Below are positions 37,061 through 45,031 of a DNA stretch of 64,000 nt, piece by piece; within the stretch, counting starts at the first letter, position 1, and every line of letters starts with the position of its first letter. This stretch comes from Peptoniphilus obesi ph1 (lineage in GTDB: Bacteria; Bacillota; Clostridia; Tissierellales; Peptoniphilaceae). The stretch covers positions 280,549 through 344,548 of the forward strand of contig NZ_HE978581.1 in the NCBI RefSeq assembly GCF_000311865.1. The letters are read 5' to 3'. Both the position numbers and the translations under genes were made by a program. The notes below the pieces were generated by a model. The model worked only from the letters and a program-made list of their open reading frames with translations, was not told the origin of the DNA and made no database searches.

Positions 37061-37243
37061 TTAATAATTAAAAATACTTTTAAAATCATCTCTAATTTTA
37101 GACCAATCAGAATTTATAGACCCAGCATTATCAAAGCTATAATTATTTTTGTTTAAATTTCCAAATAAATTAAATATACTTCTAAATCCTTTTATAAAAC
37201 TTTTATTTTTATATAAATTTTTAAAGTAATTAGCTTTATTCAT
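37061..37243 (-). CDS. Small phage protein of unknown function
   Basis: 60 residues starting MNKANYFKNLYKNKSFIKGF, ending with a helical DWSKIRDDFKSIFNY. Short proteins of this shape (NK..F..GF.S....G, then SDW) recur downstream of lysis genes in clostridial phages and islands. The ATG at 37243 has AGGGG eight bases upstream; the longer frame starts at a GTG without support. Confidence 0.55.
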   Translation of the reverse strand: MNKANYFKNLYKNKSFIKGFRSIFNLFGNLNKNNYSFDNAGSINSDWSKIRDDFKSIFNY

Positions 37244-37264
37244 ACTTAACACCCCTTAAATGGC

Positions 37265-37553
37265 TTAACCAAGCTTTTTATAAGCAACATATCCTAAATC
37301 ATATAATCTAGTTCTTTTTCACTTAATTTTATTCCTTGTTCATTAAGTCTCATCAAAACGTATTGCTTTTTAAGTTACCCTTGCCCTGATTTTGTGTAAA
37401 TTTGTTCAGCGGCTTTTACTGCTATATCAACTGCTTCTAATACGTTGGTTATTTTTTCTTTTCCATATCTTTGTTTTAATAGTGGAATTAATACACCTGT
37501 TATTAATACAGATACTATAGATAGTATTACATAAAAATATTACTTGCATTCAT
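37265..37553 (-). pseudogene. Phage holin, LLH family (disrupted)
   Basis: Joined frames give a start MNASNIF, then VILSIVSVLITGVLIPLL (membrane helix), KQRYGKEKITNVLEAVDIAVKAAEQIY, and LMRLNEQGIKLSEKELDYMI, as in LLH holins. Lesions: one base missing in a T-run (37533-37537 as A on plus), an in-frame TAA at 37375-37377 (AAA to TAA likely), and a third shift near the C-terminus (TAG after DYMI). GGAGG precedes the ATG. It overlaps the neighbouring holin gene. Confidence 0.75.
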
Positions 37554-37926
37554 TTCTATCCTCCATAGATTCTTTAAATTCCTTAATTAGGTCCTCTTTC
37601 ATTTCCCAGTTCTTAAGATTCTTAAATTCAGTATGTTGTTTATAAAATTGATGGACTCCTACTGCAGTGGCACCAAGAAAAACTCCTTGGCCAATACTCA
37701 TAAGGATCCATACGATTATTTGCACATCACTCATGGGCTCAATTTTATTGGCAAGACTTGTCACCAAGGCAATAGGAATACCTACAATAGATAAAATTGT
37801 AGGTATTAGACTATCGCTTATTCTATTGGACTTCTTTAAAGCTTTCCCTATCCCAACAAGCACAGGAATCATAAAAACCAGTTCAGGACTTAAATATTCT
37901 TTTAAGCTAAAGACTAAGTCTTGCAT
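37540..37926 (-). CDS. Phage holin family protein (Holin_5_2-like)
   Basis: 128 residues. Three hydrophobic stretches: ELVFMIPVLVGIGKAL, LIPTILSIVGIPIALVTSL and IIVWILMSIGQGVFLGATAVGV, then a charged tail. The first two match the phage holin superfamily V pattern. Expected to make membrane holes for the downstream amidase. It lies directly after the amidase gene. Confidence 0.7.
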   Translation of the reverse strand: MQDLVFSLKEYLSPELVFMIPVLVGIGKALKKSNRISDSLIPTILSIVGIPIALVTSLANKIEPMSDVQIIVWILMSIGQGVFLGATAVGVHQFYKQHTEFKNLKNWEMKEDLIKEFKESMEDRNECK

Positions 37927-37927
37927 C

Positions 37928-38677
37928 CTATCCCCTCAATTCAACAGTTTGTTTTTCTTGATTCCAACCAACTTGTAAATTAAGAACTTCTGCAAGATCT
38001 CTTATAGATACATAATTAGTACCTTGAATATTTTTACCTCGCAAGTTAATTTCCTTGCCATTGTAATTTATTTTAACCTTGTCGGATTTTAATATTTGAT
38101 CCATAACTTTATCAATCCTTTCTCTAAGTGCCTTTTCTTGCACAGGTACACCCACACTGGACTTTGACAAATCCAATTTTATTTTTATAGGCTCTTGAAC
38201 ATCCTTTAAAAACTTTTCCCAAAGATTTTTTGTAAAAAAAGTTCCAGGACATCTTTTCCTGGAAACATCATAGTGCCTACAAATATTTTTTATAGATATA
38301 TTAAATTTAACTCTGAGATTTTTAACCAACTCTACTAAATTATCATAAGCCTTTTTATAATCTCCATCTGAATTTATACAAAGTTCAATCCCAATTGAAG
38401 TGCAATTCCTAACACCATTTAAAGCCCTGCCATGACCTTGATTATCTCCACAATGCCAGGAAGAAAAACTATCTCCAATAATTTGTACTATCTCATGGTC
38501 ATCTACAAAATAATGGGCACTTGCATTCCTATTTCCACCACCAAAAAACTTAAAGTGATTAAAAGCATTGGCTCCTCTTCCAGAATTACCAGTGTCATGG
38601 ATAACTAAAAACTGGACTTTCTTGCCTTTTCTACTGGAATAGTTATATTTAATCGGCATAAATTTAAACTCTAACAT
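37928..38677 (-). CDS. Phage endolysin: N-acetylmuramoyl-L-alanine amidase
   Basis: Cleaves the stem peptide from muramic acid to lyse the cell. An Amidase_2 domain spans residues ~5-150: zinc ligands in FLVIHDTG, NASAHYFVDD and the later HYDVSRKRCPG. The C-terminal ~65 residues (VKINYNGKEINLRG...YVSIRDLAEVLNLQVGW) resemble a copper-amine-oxidase-like wall-binding domain. The frame extends 21 codons upstream to 38740, but that part is the wrong frame of the XhlA remnant; AGGAGG precedes the ATG at 38677. 249 residues. Confidence 0.88.
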   Translation of the reverse strand: MLEFKFMPIKYNYSSRKGKKVQFLVIHDTGNSGRGANAFNHFKFFGGGNRNASAHYFVDDHEIVQIIGDSFSSWHCGDNQGHGRALNGVRNCTSIGIELCINSDGDYKKAYDNLVELVKNLRVKFNISIKNICRHYDVSRKRCPGTFFTKNLWEKFLKDVQEPIKIKLDLSKSSVGVPVQEKALRERIDKVMDQILKSDKVKINYNGKEINLRGKNIQGTNYVSIRDLAEVLNLQVGWNQEKQTVELRG

Positions 38678-38687
38678 CTTCCACCTC

Positions 38688-39025
38688 CTATTTAAGCATC
38701 GGGAAGAGGTATACAACAAAACCGCTAACCAGAATTCCAATTACTACACCAAAAATTTGATTTCGCAGCTTTTCTGATTTCTCTATAGGTCTAACGAAGT
38801 AGTCTTCTTCCCTATTTTTTTAATTTCTTTTATGTCACCTTTTATTTCTTTGGTGTCATTAAGAATCAAGTTCATAGTTGTTTGAATTATTTTTATATTT
38901 GTTTCTGAATCATAGAGTCTAGCTTCTAAATCATTAATCCTTTCATTGGTCTTATCTGTTTTTGAATCAACGCTGTCTACCTTTTTCTCTAGTTCAGTAA
39001 ATTTATTTCTTATATCTTGATCCAT
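38688..39025 (-). pseudogene. XhlA-type haemolysin/holin accessory protein (frameshifted)
   Basis: The N-terminal coiled coil (MDQDIRNKFTELEKKVDSVDS...IKGDIKEIKK) reads to a stop at 38783. In the -1 frame the expected C-terminal membrane helix follows: EKSEKLRNQIFGVVIGILVSG then FVVYLFPMLK. One base is missing in a G-run (38810-38812 as C on plus). XhlA anchors to the membrane and acts with a holin and amidase, which lie directly downstream. Confidence 0.75.
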
Positions 39026-39044
39026 ATGTCACCCTCTTTTTTGC

Positions 39045-39071
39045 ATTAAAAAAGACCTTTATTAGGCCTTT
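39045..39071 (-). terminator. Terminator after the 211-residue gene
   Basis: Stem aaagacc/ggccttt (one wobble, 7-base loop) then TTTTTT on the minus strand. Confidence 0.7.
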
Positions 39072-39084
39072 AATTATTTGTTTT

Positions 39085-39720
39085 TTATCCAGTCTTTTTC
39101 ATAAATTCTTTTATCTTCTTGGTATTTTCTTTTGATTGATAGCTATAGTAACGATATTCATTAAGATTTATTTCAGTTAGAAATGTTTTGTTAGTAAGAA
39201 TTATTGAATCAATAGATCTGTTAAATAACCGTAGATTATTATCAAAAATATCTAGAGCATCATAAAACTCATCTCTTCTATGTTTACGATAATATTTTAA
39301 ATTGTTACTTATCATAAATTCAAAATAAAATTGCATTAGAACTTCATTAGTTTTTATGAAAAGATTCCTTTTAAAAAATATTTTTTCAAATATTGTTATC
39401 CTTTTATGTTCTGGGTAAAACATTAGTATTTTATCTAATTCCTCTATTCTTTGATCTATATCAGTTAATTCTCCAATAAAAGCCGGTTGATGTTCTTGTC
39501 CTTTTAAGTGTCTCATCCTCTTTATGGAAGTCTTGATATTCTCAGTAATTTCTAATACTTGTTGAAGAATATTTATTTGACTTTTCATTAACTGTTCTTT
39601 CTTATCTCTCATATAACTATATCTGGACAACAAAATCGCTCCAATAACACCTATAAAAGATCCAATGAAACCTCCCCAGTCAAAATTTCCTTTGAAAACT
39701 TTGTTAACAAAATCAATCAA
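39085..39720 (-). CDS. Membrane-anchored protein of unknown function (accessory gene)
   Basis: 211 residues; start TTG at 39720 with AAGGAG 11 bases upstream. One helix (GGFIGSFIGVIGAILLSRY, ~16-34), then a long helical cytoplasmic part rich in charged residues, ending Lys-rich. No family recognised. It has its own terminator and an unusual leader hairpin with a promoter in the loop (39725-39764), which suggests it is expressed apart from the lysis genes around it. Confidence 0.6.
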   Translation of the reverse strand: MIDFVNKVFKGNFDWGGFIGSFIGVIGAILLSRYSYMRDKKEQLMKSQINILQQVLEITENIKTSIKRMRHLKGQEHQPAFIGELTDIDQRIEELDKILMFYPEHKRITIFEKIFFKRNLFIKTNEVLMQFYFEFMISNNLKYYRKHRRDEFYDALDIFDNNLRLFNRSIDSIILTNKTFLTEINLNEYRYYSYQSKENTKKIKEFMKKTG

Positions 39721-39724
39721 AATT

Positions 39725-39764
39725 AATCACTCTCCTTAATACTATTATATCAAGGAGAGTGATT
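39725..39764 (-). promoter_or_regulatory. Hairpin that contains a promoter and hides the ribosome site
   Basis: Perfect 13-base arms (39725-39737, 39752-39764) with a 14-base loop. The AAGGAG ribosome site lies in the downstream arm. The loop and arm carry an extended -10, TGATATAAT, on the minus strand (39744-39752). Transcripts from upstream would have the site paired; transcripts from this -10 would start near 39737 and lack the pairing arm. Confidence 0.6.
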
Positions 39765-39772
39765 TATAATAC

Positions 39773-39940
39773 TTATTCCTCTTCAACTTTAATAGGCATA
39801 CCATCTGCATCAAGACCTAGAGCCTTTAAATCTTCAAGGACTGCTTCTTTCCAAATCTTTGATACTTGTCTAACTTTCTTGTTTTCTGGATTGCAAGTTC
39901 TTCTTTGGCGAGATACCAATCCAACATATAGATCTAGCAT
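39773..39940 (-). CDS. CD1375-family small phage protein, copy 2
   Basis: 55 residues, MLDLYVGLVSRQRRTC at the start and an acidic tail. GGAGG eight bases before ATG 39940. A longer in-frame ORF reaches to 40072, but the ribosome site and similarity to the upstream gene favour this start. Such proteins follow tail or baseplate genes in clostridial phages. Confidence 0.65.
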   Translation of the reverse strand: MLDLYVGLVSRQRRTCNPENKKVRQVSKIWKEAVLEDLKALGLDADGMPIKVEEE

Positions 39941-40010
39941 ACTTACACCTCCTCTCCTATTCAAAAATTCGTATAAAAAAAGACTTGCTACTGCAAATCC
40001 AATCCATACC

Positions 40011-40166
40011 CTATTTAATCTTTTTACCATTTTCATCATAACCTTGTGACTTAAGTTCTGCGATAACCGCATCCCTTAAATTTGCAGGAACTAGCTTTAC
40101 TTCCTTGTTGTTTACATCATAGGTTCTCTTTCCTCTAATAACTAAGCCTACATACAAATCAATCAT
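40011..40166 (-). CDS. CD1375-family small phage protein, copy 1
   Basis: 51 residues, MIDLYVGLVIRGKRTYD at the start, about half identical at its N-terminus to the next gene. ATG overlaps the preceding stop (ATGA). Ends DENGKKIK. Tandem with the 55-residue copy. Between the two (39941-40010) the frame holds a short hydrophobic stretch I cannot assign. Confidence 0.65.
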   Translation of the reverse strand: MIDLYVGLVIRGKRTYDVNNKEVKLVPANLRDAVIAELKSQGYDENGKKIK

Positions 40167-40393
40167 GCTCGACCTTCTAAAATAGTTTCATAAATTGTAG
40201 CTAAAACTTCATCAGTTTTTTCCCTATTTGCAATACTGTCCTCATACATTGTTGCAATAGCCTCTGCCAAGGCATCATTATCACTTTGTATTTCACCAAG
40301 TGATTTTATGGTTTTCTTTACATCAGCATTTGCAGCAGCTTTTAGTTTTGCTAAAACTTCAAGGTCTGCCTCATTGTAGATTTTTACACCCAT
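40163..40393 (-). CDS. Small phage protein, tail-end operon
   Basis: 76 residues, acidic and helical (EADLEVLAKLKAAANADVKK). It begins at the stop of the terminase/tail fusion ORF and overlaps the first CD1375-type gene, so the original tail-operon couplings persist. No function known. Confidence 0.6.
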   Translation of the reverse strand: MGVKIYNEADLEVLAKLKAAANADVKKTIKSLGEIQSDNDALAEAIATMYEDSIANREKTDEVLATIYETILEGRA

Positions 40394-40932
40394 TATTCGT
40401 AGCCTCCTTTAATATCTCTTAGCACTGAACCAACTCCACTTTGCCCGTTTTCCACAATTACCTTAATTCCTATTGACCATTTACTTCCAGACTTAGAGGT
40501 ATTAGTAAAAGTATGAGACCTTGCAGCCTTACTTTCTGCACTAATATCTTCCCAAGTTGGACTGGAATCCATGTAATTGTTGCAGGCATAGACTTTCATA
40601 ATGGCATCACTAGCAAAAATTCCGTGAGGCACTGCAATAATTTTCTTTGGCTGTATATTAAATTTAAAAAATTCACTTAAGTTTAATTGGTCTATTGCTT
40701 CTTTTATCTGTTCGTAACATGATTCTTGCAAGGTATTACCAACTTTTCTCACACATAATACAGTTATAGGGTATTTGATGATATCTAGGATTATCTCTTG
40801 AGCTATAAAAGAGGACTTGCCTGAAGCACGACCACCCTTTAAAGCGTACTTTAGATAATCATCACTTTTAATTTTTTTATGGAGATTTATAAAACTATTA
40901 GTAAATACCTTAGATAACTTAATCTGTATCAT
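40393..40932 (-). pseudogene. Chimeric ORF: large terminase N-terminus joined to tail-protein C-terminus
   Basis: Residues ~1-98 are a PBSX-type large terminase ATPase start, including KGGRASGKS (P-loop, ~33-41) and VLCVRKVGNTLQESCYEQI. After QPKKI the sequence changes to material ending IFASDAIMKVYACNNYMDSSPTWEDIS...VLRDIKGGYE, which resembles the end of a tail or fibre protein and connects in frame with the small tail-end genes downstream. The nuclease half of terminase, portal, capsid and tail genes are absent. An internal deletion best explains it; the junction is near 40630-40640. Confidence 0.75.
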
Positions 40933-41387
40933 CAACTATCACTACCTGATTATTTGATTCTAGTTCAACTTTATCAGTCCACATTCCAAATCTCTTACCT
41001 AACAACTCTCCTGCCTTTATAGAATCCCTATTCTGTGTGGGGAGTTTTAAAACTTCAGGCTTTTCTTCAATTCCTAAAAAGTTGCCATTATCATCAAAAC
41101 TAGGTTTCTTTATCATAACAACCTGATAGTCAATTTCTTCCCGTCTAAATTGTCTTGTAAGACCTCTTAAAACTTCCCTTTGATCTGCAATTAATTCTTC
41201 ATCAAGTTCTTCCATTTTACTTTCAATATAATCTTTCATTTCTTGGGTAGCAAAAAAGACGGCTCGCTGCTGCAGCTGCCGTCTCTCTATTTTTTATGTT
41301 TTTATAAAATTTTAAATAACTCTCTGTCTTGTTGCCAGTGATAATAAAATCATCAGCAACCTGTTTCTTTTTAATTGTAAGTGTCAT
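40919..41387 (-). pseudogene. Terminase small subunit (frameshifted)
   Basis: ATG 41387. N-terminal part MTLTIKKKQVADDFIITGN...SYLKFYKNIKNRETAAAAASRLF, continuing after a one-base insertion in a T-run (41252-41257 as A on plus) as MKDYIESKMEELDEE and on to VVIVDDTD. This is the Terminase_2 (XtmA) pattern, DNA-recognition helix-turn-helix then oligomerisation part. The second fragment retains an ATG and could be translated alone. Confidence 0.75.
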
Positions 41388-41408
41388 ATTATCACCCTTT
41401 CTGCACAA

Positions 41409-41440
41409 CAAAAAAGATAGTTATATTTCAAACTATCTTT
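41409..41440 (-). terminator. Terminator after the Panacea operon
   Basis: Stem aaagatagt/actatcttt (9 bp, 10-base loop), six T on the minus strand. Confidence 0.75.
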
Positions 41441-41543
41441 CTTGATTAAGTAAATTATTTTAAAGGAGGTAATCCTGGATATAATTCCACTATTACACCT
41501 TATATATTAAACTAGAAAAACCGCACAAAACGCACAAAATAGT

Positions 41544-42395
41544 TTAAAGTTTACAATACAGAAGAAATAATAAACAATTTGCTAATATAAACAATAAATA
41601 TTTACTCAAAAACAATTTAGATCCATTTTTTAACCCATCTTCCTTGAAAATACTTCTCGAATTTCCGGTTAGTTTAAAAATAAAATGCATAAATAAGTAT
41701 AAAACATTAAACATGACTATACCCCAAATAATTATAGGTTTGTAAATTATTGAAATGTCATAATTATTATTTAAAACAGCTTCAATAGAATTTGTTAAGC
41801 TTCCAATAGAACTTATTCCACCAAATAAAACAAATGATAGAGCCGTAAATATACCAATCAAGGAAATTAACTCTCCCATTAATTTATTCTTTGTCTTTTC
41901 AACAGATTGAATAGATTCTTCAGTAACCTTTTGTACTTCTCTTTTTTCTTTTTCCATTTTTTTATCAAAGTTTTCAGTTATATTTCTAAATCTATTTGAC
42001 TGTTTTACAGCTAGATTAACATGATCATATAATTTAAAAATTATCAAACTATACTCAGACTTACATCTCTTACTATAAGAATGCAACATTCTTAAATTCC
42101 AAAGAATATTTTCTTCTTTTTCTTGGTCGTTTAATTCATAGCAAATGGCAGTAATATGAGAATAGAGAAATCTATTGTTCTTTTCCTTAATTTTAATAAT
42201 CTTATCTATTAAATCTCTTTGATTGTTCTCTTCGTTAATTTTAGATGCTACTAAATTATTAATCAATTTTTCTAGTTCTTTAGGAATTTTTCCAATATCA
42301 TCTTCAATAAATTCATCTTCAAAAGTTAGCTGAGCACCTATATTCTTAGAGATAAACTTTAAAAACTCCTCAACCTTTGCGCTATCATCTTTCAT
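41544..42395 (-). CDS. Membrane protein, putative toxin partner of the Panacea gene
   Basis: 283 residues. The N-terminal ~140 are soluble and helical, then a coiled coil (NFDKKMEKEKREVQKVTEE). Three hydrophobic stretches follow, at ~176-200 (LISLIGIFTALSFVLFGG), ~218-240 (IIYKPIIIWGIVMFNVLYLF) and ~265-282. The start overlaps the Panacea gene stop (ATGA), so translation is coupled. Membrane-acting toxins with Panacea antitoxins are known (PanAT systems); assigning this protein as the toxin is inference from gene order and topology. Confidence 0.6.
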   Translation of the reverse strand: MKDDSAKVEEFLKFISKNIGAQLTFEDEFIEDDIGKIPKELEKLINNLVASKINEENNQRDLIDKIIKIKEKNNRFLYSHITAICYELNDQEKEENILWNLRMLHSYSKRCKSEYSLIIFKLYDHVNLAVKQSNRFRNITENFDKKMEKEKREVQKVTEESIQSVEKTKNKLMGELISLIGIFTALSFVLFGGISSIGSLTNSIEAVLNNNYDISIIYKPIIIWGIVMFNVLYLFMHFIFKLTGNSRSIFKEDGLKNGSKLFLSKYLLFILANCLLFLLYCKL

Positions 42396-42901
42396 TCTAT
42401 AGTCCTTTCACTCATAGATCCAAAATAATTAAGAATTAAACATTTATTTATTGCCTTCTTATTCCCTTTTTCATAAGATTTATACCACGGTCCGCCTTTG
42501 TCATGTGATAAATCAACTAATTTCATAGTTGAAATGTTTAACATTAAATCAAGTATATCATCAATAGTTTTTTTACTTTTCTCTTCAAAAATAGTATTGA
42601 AATATTCAACGTTAGATTCACTGCTATACTTTGAATTTTTATCAAATAATAAGTCTAAATAATTATTATGTGGAGGAATTATTTCTGCCCCATACATACT
42701 GTAATTAATATAAGATTTTCTTACAACAGGTCCATATGCCCAAGCTTCAAAATTTTCATCAAACAATTCCTTTTTGGTTATTGCATAATAAAATCCATAC
42801 AAAAAATATAAAACTTTCTGTAACTTTAAATTAGTAACACTTCTATTAGTTTCAAAAGCATAATTAATTATATATACATTAATATCATAAATAGAATACA
42901 T
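42392..42901 (-). CDS. Panacea (SocA/DUF4065) domain antitoxin-type protein
   Basis: 169 residues. The domain is recognisable by NLKLQKVLYFLYGFYYA (~23-39), FEAWAYGPVVRKSY, and the C-terminal LSHDKGGPWYKSYEKG. Panacea proteins neutralise many unrelated toxins. ATG 42901 has GGAGG eight bases upstream; a TTG three bases earlier is possible. It has its own extended -10 promoter and forms a two-gene operon with the membrane protein, closed by a terminator. Confidence 0.82.
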   Translation of the reverse strand: MYSIYDINVYIINYAFETNRSVTNLKLQKVLYFLYGFYYAITKKELFDENFEAWAYGPVVRKSYINYSMYGAEIIPPHNNYLDLLFDKNSKYSSESNVEYFNTIFEEKSKKTIDDILDLMLNISTMKLVDLSHDKGGPWYKSYEKGNKKAINKCLILNYFGSMSERTIE

Positions 42902-42924
42902 CAAAAATTCCTCCTTTCCTATAT

Positions 42925-42933
42925 ATTATATCA
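42925..42933 (-). promoter_or_regulatory. Extended -10 promoter of the Panacea operon
   Basis: TGATATAAT on the minus strand, 24 bases before the ATG; no good -35. The same nonamer stands before the 39085-39720 gene. Confidence 0.55.
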
Positions 42934-42972
42934 TTACTTAATATACTACTATTAATTTTTATTTTGGAACAA

Positions 42973-43371
42973 TTATTCTTCCAAGTATCTATTATGAATC
43001 ATTCTAGCATAACTCTCATTACTGCTACTTAAATTATTAGATATATATACCCAGCTTTTACCTTTAATGTATCTTAATTCAAATACTAATCTTGTTCTTG
43101 AATCCTCAATGTCTGCTATAAAGTATTGTATCTGCATTTCAAGTTCAATGCATTTTTTATATCTTTTCTTTAAAATCTTTTTCAGTCTATTGTAGTATAA
43201 AAAGTTTTCATAGCCTTCAGTTGTGATATGTATCGGCTGGTATGGGAATTCTTTGTTAGATCCTGTTACTTTATCTCTAACTATAGATCCTTATAATTTT
43301 CCTATTTTCTTTTATAGAGTTTTAATTTCTTTTTGTAAGTAAATGTATTGCATTATCTTTTCTTTCTCCAA
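42973..43371 (-). pseudogene. Phage late transcription regulator (ArpU/sigma-like), two stop codons
   Basis: One frame of 132 codons from TTG 43371 (AAGGAG eight bases upstream) to TAA, with TAA at codons corresponding to 43312-43314 and 43291-43293. The C-terminal part, IEDSRTRLVFELRYIKGKSW and ARMIHNRYL, is a sigma-region-4-like helix-turn-helix as in ArpU/RinA late regulators. Such genes normally sit just before terminase, as here. Both TAA codons replace likely AAA. Confidence 0.7.
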
Positions 43372-43403
43372 AACTACCACTCCTTATTAAGAATATAAGC
43401 AAT

Positions 43404-43601
43404 CTATAATCTTTGATATAATTTTTTTCCAAATCCTTTGACCTCTTTTAATTTTTCTTTTGCTTGATCCTTACTTATATCTGTCTCTCTATGTGCATCA
43501 TTAAAGCCTTTTAAATATACACTTCGAATAAACTCTTCCATATCTTCTTTGTCGTACTTTTTTATTCTTTTGTAAATAGCTCGTGTGAATTTATATGCCA
43601 T
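43404..43601 (-). CDS. Small phage protein of unknown function
   Basis: 65 residues, basic: AYKFTRAIYKRIKKYDKEDMEE and a C-terminal FGKKLYQRL. ATG 43601 with GGTGG seven bases before it; the longer frame from a GTG lacks support. Position in front of the late regulator is usual for small early phage genes. Confidence 0.55.
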   Translation of the reverse strand: MAYKFTRAIYKRIKKYDKEDMEEFIRSVYLKGFNDAHRETDISKDQAKEKLKEVKGFGKKLYQRL

Positions 43602-43610
43602 AATTACCAC

Positions 43611-43781
43611 CTAAATTTTCCTTAAATTTCTTCTATCGACTTTCTGTAAAATAAAATCATCTTTCTTCTTTTTGTCTTTTATTGTTTTTAATTCTTTCTT
43701 AAAATTCTTGTACCTTTCACAACTGTCATGGCAATTGATATGCCTTGTTTTGCAATCTAAACAGCCTTTATTTTTAGTCAT
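43611..43781 (-). CDS. Small Cys/His zinc-binding phage protein
   Basis: 56 residues, too short for ordinary ORF cut-offs. Starts MTKNKGCLDCKTRHINCHDSC, a CxxC...CHxxC zinc pattern, followed by a Lys-rich helix. Proteins of this type are common next to VRR-NUC genes in Firmicutes phages. AAAGG precedes the ATG. Confidence 0.65.
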   Translation of the reverse strand: MTKNKGCLDCKTRHINCHDSCERYKNFKKELKTIKDKKKKDDFILQKVDRRNLRKI

Positions 43782-43834
43782 AGAATTAACCTTTTGTATT
43801 AATGCTATAAAACCTTAACATTTCTTAACATTTT

Positions 43835-44179
43835 TTATTCAATTTCTAGTATTTTATATGCATCTTCAATGCTTCTAGCCACTCCGTACAATACTTTTTG
43901 CTTCTGCATCTCTTGACCGAATAACTTTTGCTCTCTACTCAGTCTGCCTTTTATATTTTTAACTTCAATAAAAAACATTTTTCCATCTTTTTTTCTAAAC
44001 CCGAATAAATCAGGAAAGCCCTTAGGTAGACCAGTATTAATAAATCTATCCCCTTGTCTGAAAACTCCAACATTTGCCCTATATACATAACAATAGGGCG
44101 ATAAAGCAACTCTGATGCTATCTTGTATCTGCTTCTCAGGAATTGCCTTACCAGTTAGATCATAGCCTTTTTTAATCAT
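43835..44179 (-). CDS. VRR-NUC domain nuclease
   Basis: PD-(D/E)XK-type nuclease of 114 residues. TGLPKGFPDLFGFRK...MFFIEVKNIKGRLSREQ contains the D...ExK catalytic pattern; EKQIQDSIRVAL is the N-terminal QxxxQ-like helix. Found near replication genes in many phages, with a probable role in DNA processing. It overlaps the replisome gene by eight bases. Confidence 0.88.
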   Translation of the reverse strand: MIKKGYDLTGKAIPEKQIQDSIRVALSPYCYVYRANVGVFRQGDRFINTGLPKGFPDLFGFRKKDGKMFFIEVKNIKGRLSREQKLFGQEMQKQKVLYGVARSIEDAYKILEIE

Positions 44180-45017
44180 CTTTTAACTCCTTAAAAATCT
44201 TATCCCTTTTAGCTCTTGCTAAGTCTTCTAAATCTTCATCAGACATAGAATCTGTTTGTTGTTTAAAGTTTTTAAAGCTATTCTCACTTTTTATCTTTTT
44301 AAAATTTCTATAGTGACCTTTTAAAATTTTATTTAAAAATTTATTACTCGCATTAACTAAAACTAAATTCTCTTTTAGCCAGCTACTCTTACAAATCTCT
44401 TGATAGAGCAGATCTAAATCATAATTTCTAGCTATTTGAGAGAGACAAAACTTATCAGTCTTGTTTTTTAATGCATTATTAAACAGAGATAGATATATAG
44501 ATATACTATCTCTCTCTATACTTTCCTTTTCTTTACTTTCCTTTTCTTTACTTTGTGCATTAATGTCTACATTAACCCCATCTGCTTGTGAGTTATTGTT
44601 TACATTAACTATTTCATTGTCATTGTCCACTTGATTTTCATCAATCATGTATAAAGTCGGTTTTGGACTTTTACGTCTTTTTGTAGCTTCTAAAAAAATA
44701 TCTTGGATATTCTCGCTAGTAAGTATCCCTACCGAATGAAACAGGTCTTTGTTAAAAAATTCCCATAACACTAAGCGTTCAACTATATTATTGAGTAAAT
44801 CCTTGCTAATCCCAGGAAGCCTTTTAAGCATTTGAGCAATTGTTAGATCATTCCACAAAATGAAATATCCGTTTTTATATATCGCACAGAGCAGCTTGAT
44901 TACAACAATCTCTCCCTTAATGCCAAATTCCCCAGAAATAGCTTCAATTTTTTCATCTTCAAAAATATCTACATATAAAGGAAAATAGTCCAGACCTTCT
45001 TTTGTTGGTCTTGCCAT
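44172..45017 (-). CDS. Phage replisome organiser (Lin1244/DUF4373-type N-terminus)
   Basis: 281 residues. The N-terminal domain (LDYFPLYVDIFEDEKIEAISGEFG...AIYKNGYFILW) is the winged-helix Lin1244/Lin1753 type that binds the phage origin. A low-complexity Lys/Glu stretch lies around 140-165 and a DnaD-like helical C-terminus follows. Expected to recruit the host helicase. It ends within the VRR-NUC start. Confidence 0.8.
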   Translation of the reverse strand: MARPTKEGLDYFPLYVDIFEDEKIEAISGEFGIKGEIVVIKLLCAIYKNGYFILWNDLTIAQMLKRLPGISKDLLNNIVERLVLWEFFNKDLFHSVGILTSENIQDIFLEATKRRKSPKPTLYMIDENQVDNDNEIVNVNNNSQADGVNVDINAQSKEKESKEKESIERDSISIYLSLFNNALKNKTDKFCLSQIARNYDLDLLYQEICKSSWLKENLVLVNASNKFLNKILKGHYRNFKKIKSENSFKNFKQQTDSMSDEDLEDLARAKRDKIFKELKDD

Positions 45018-45031
45018 ACTTCCTCCTTATT

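Noticed and set aside
38678-38740. N-terminal extension of the endolysin (63 bases)
   Set aside because: It is the wrong frame of the XhlA remnant, and AGGAGG stands right before the ATG at 38677.
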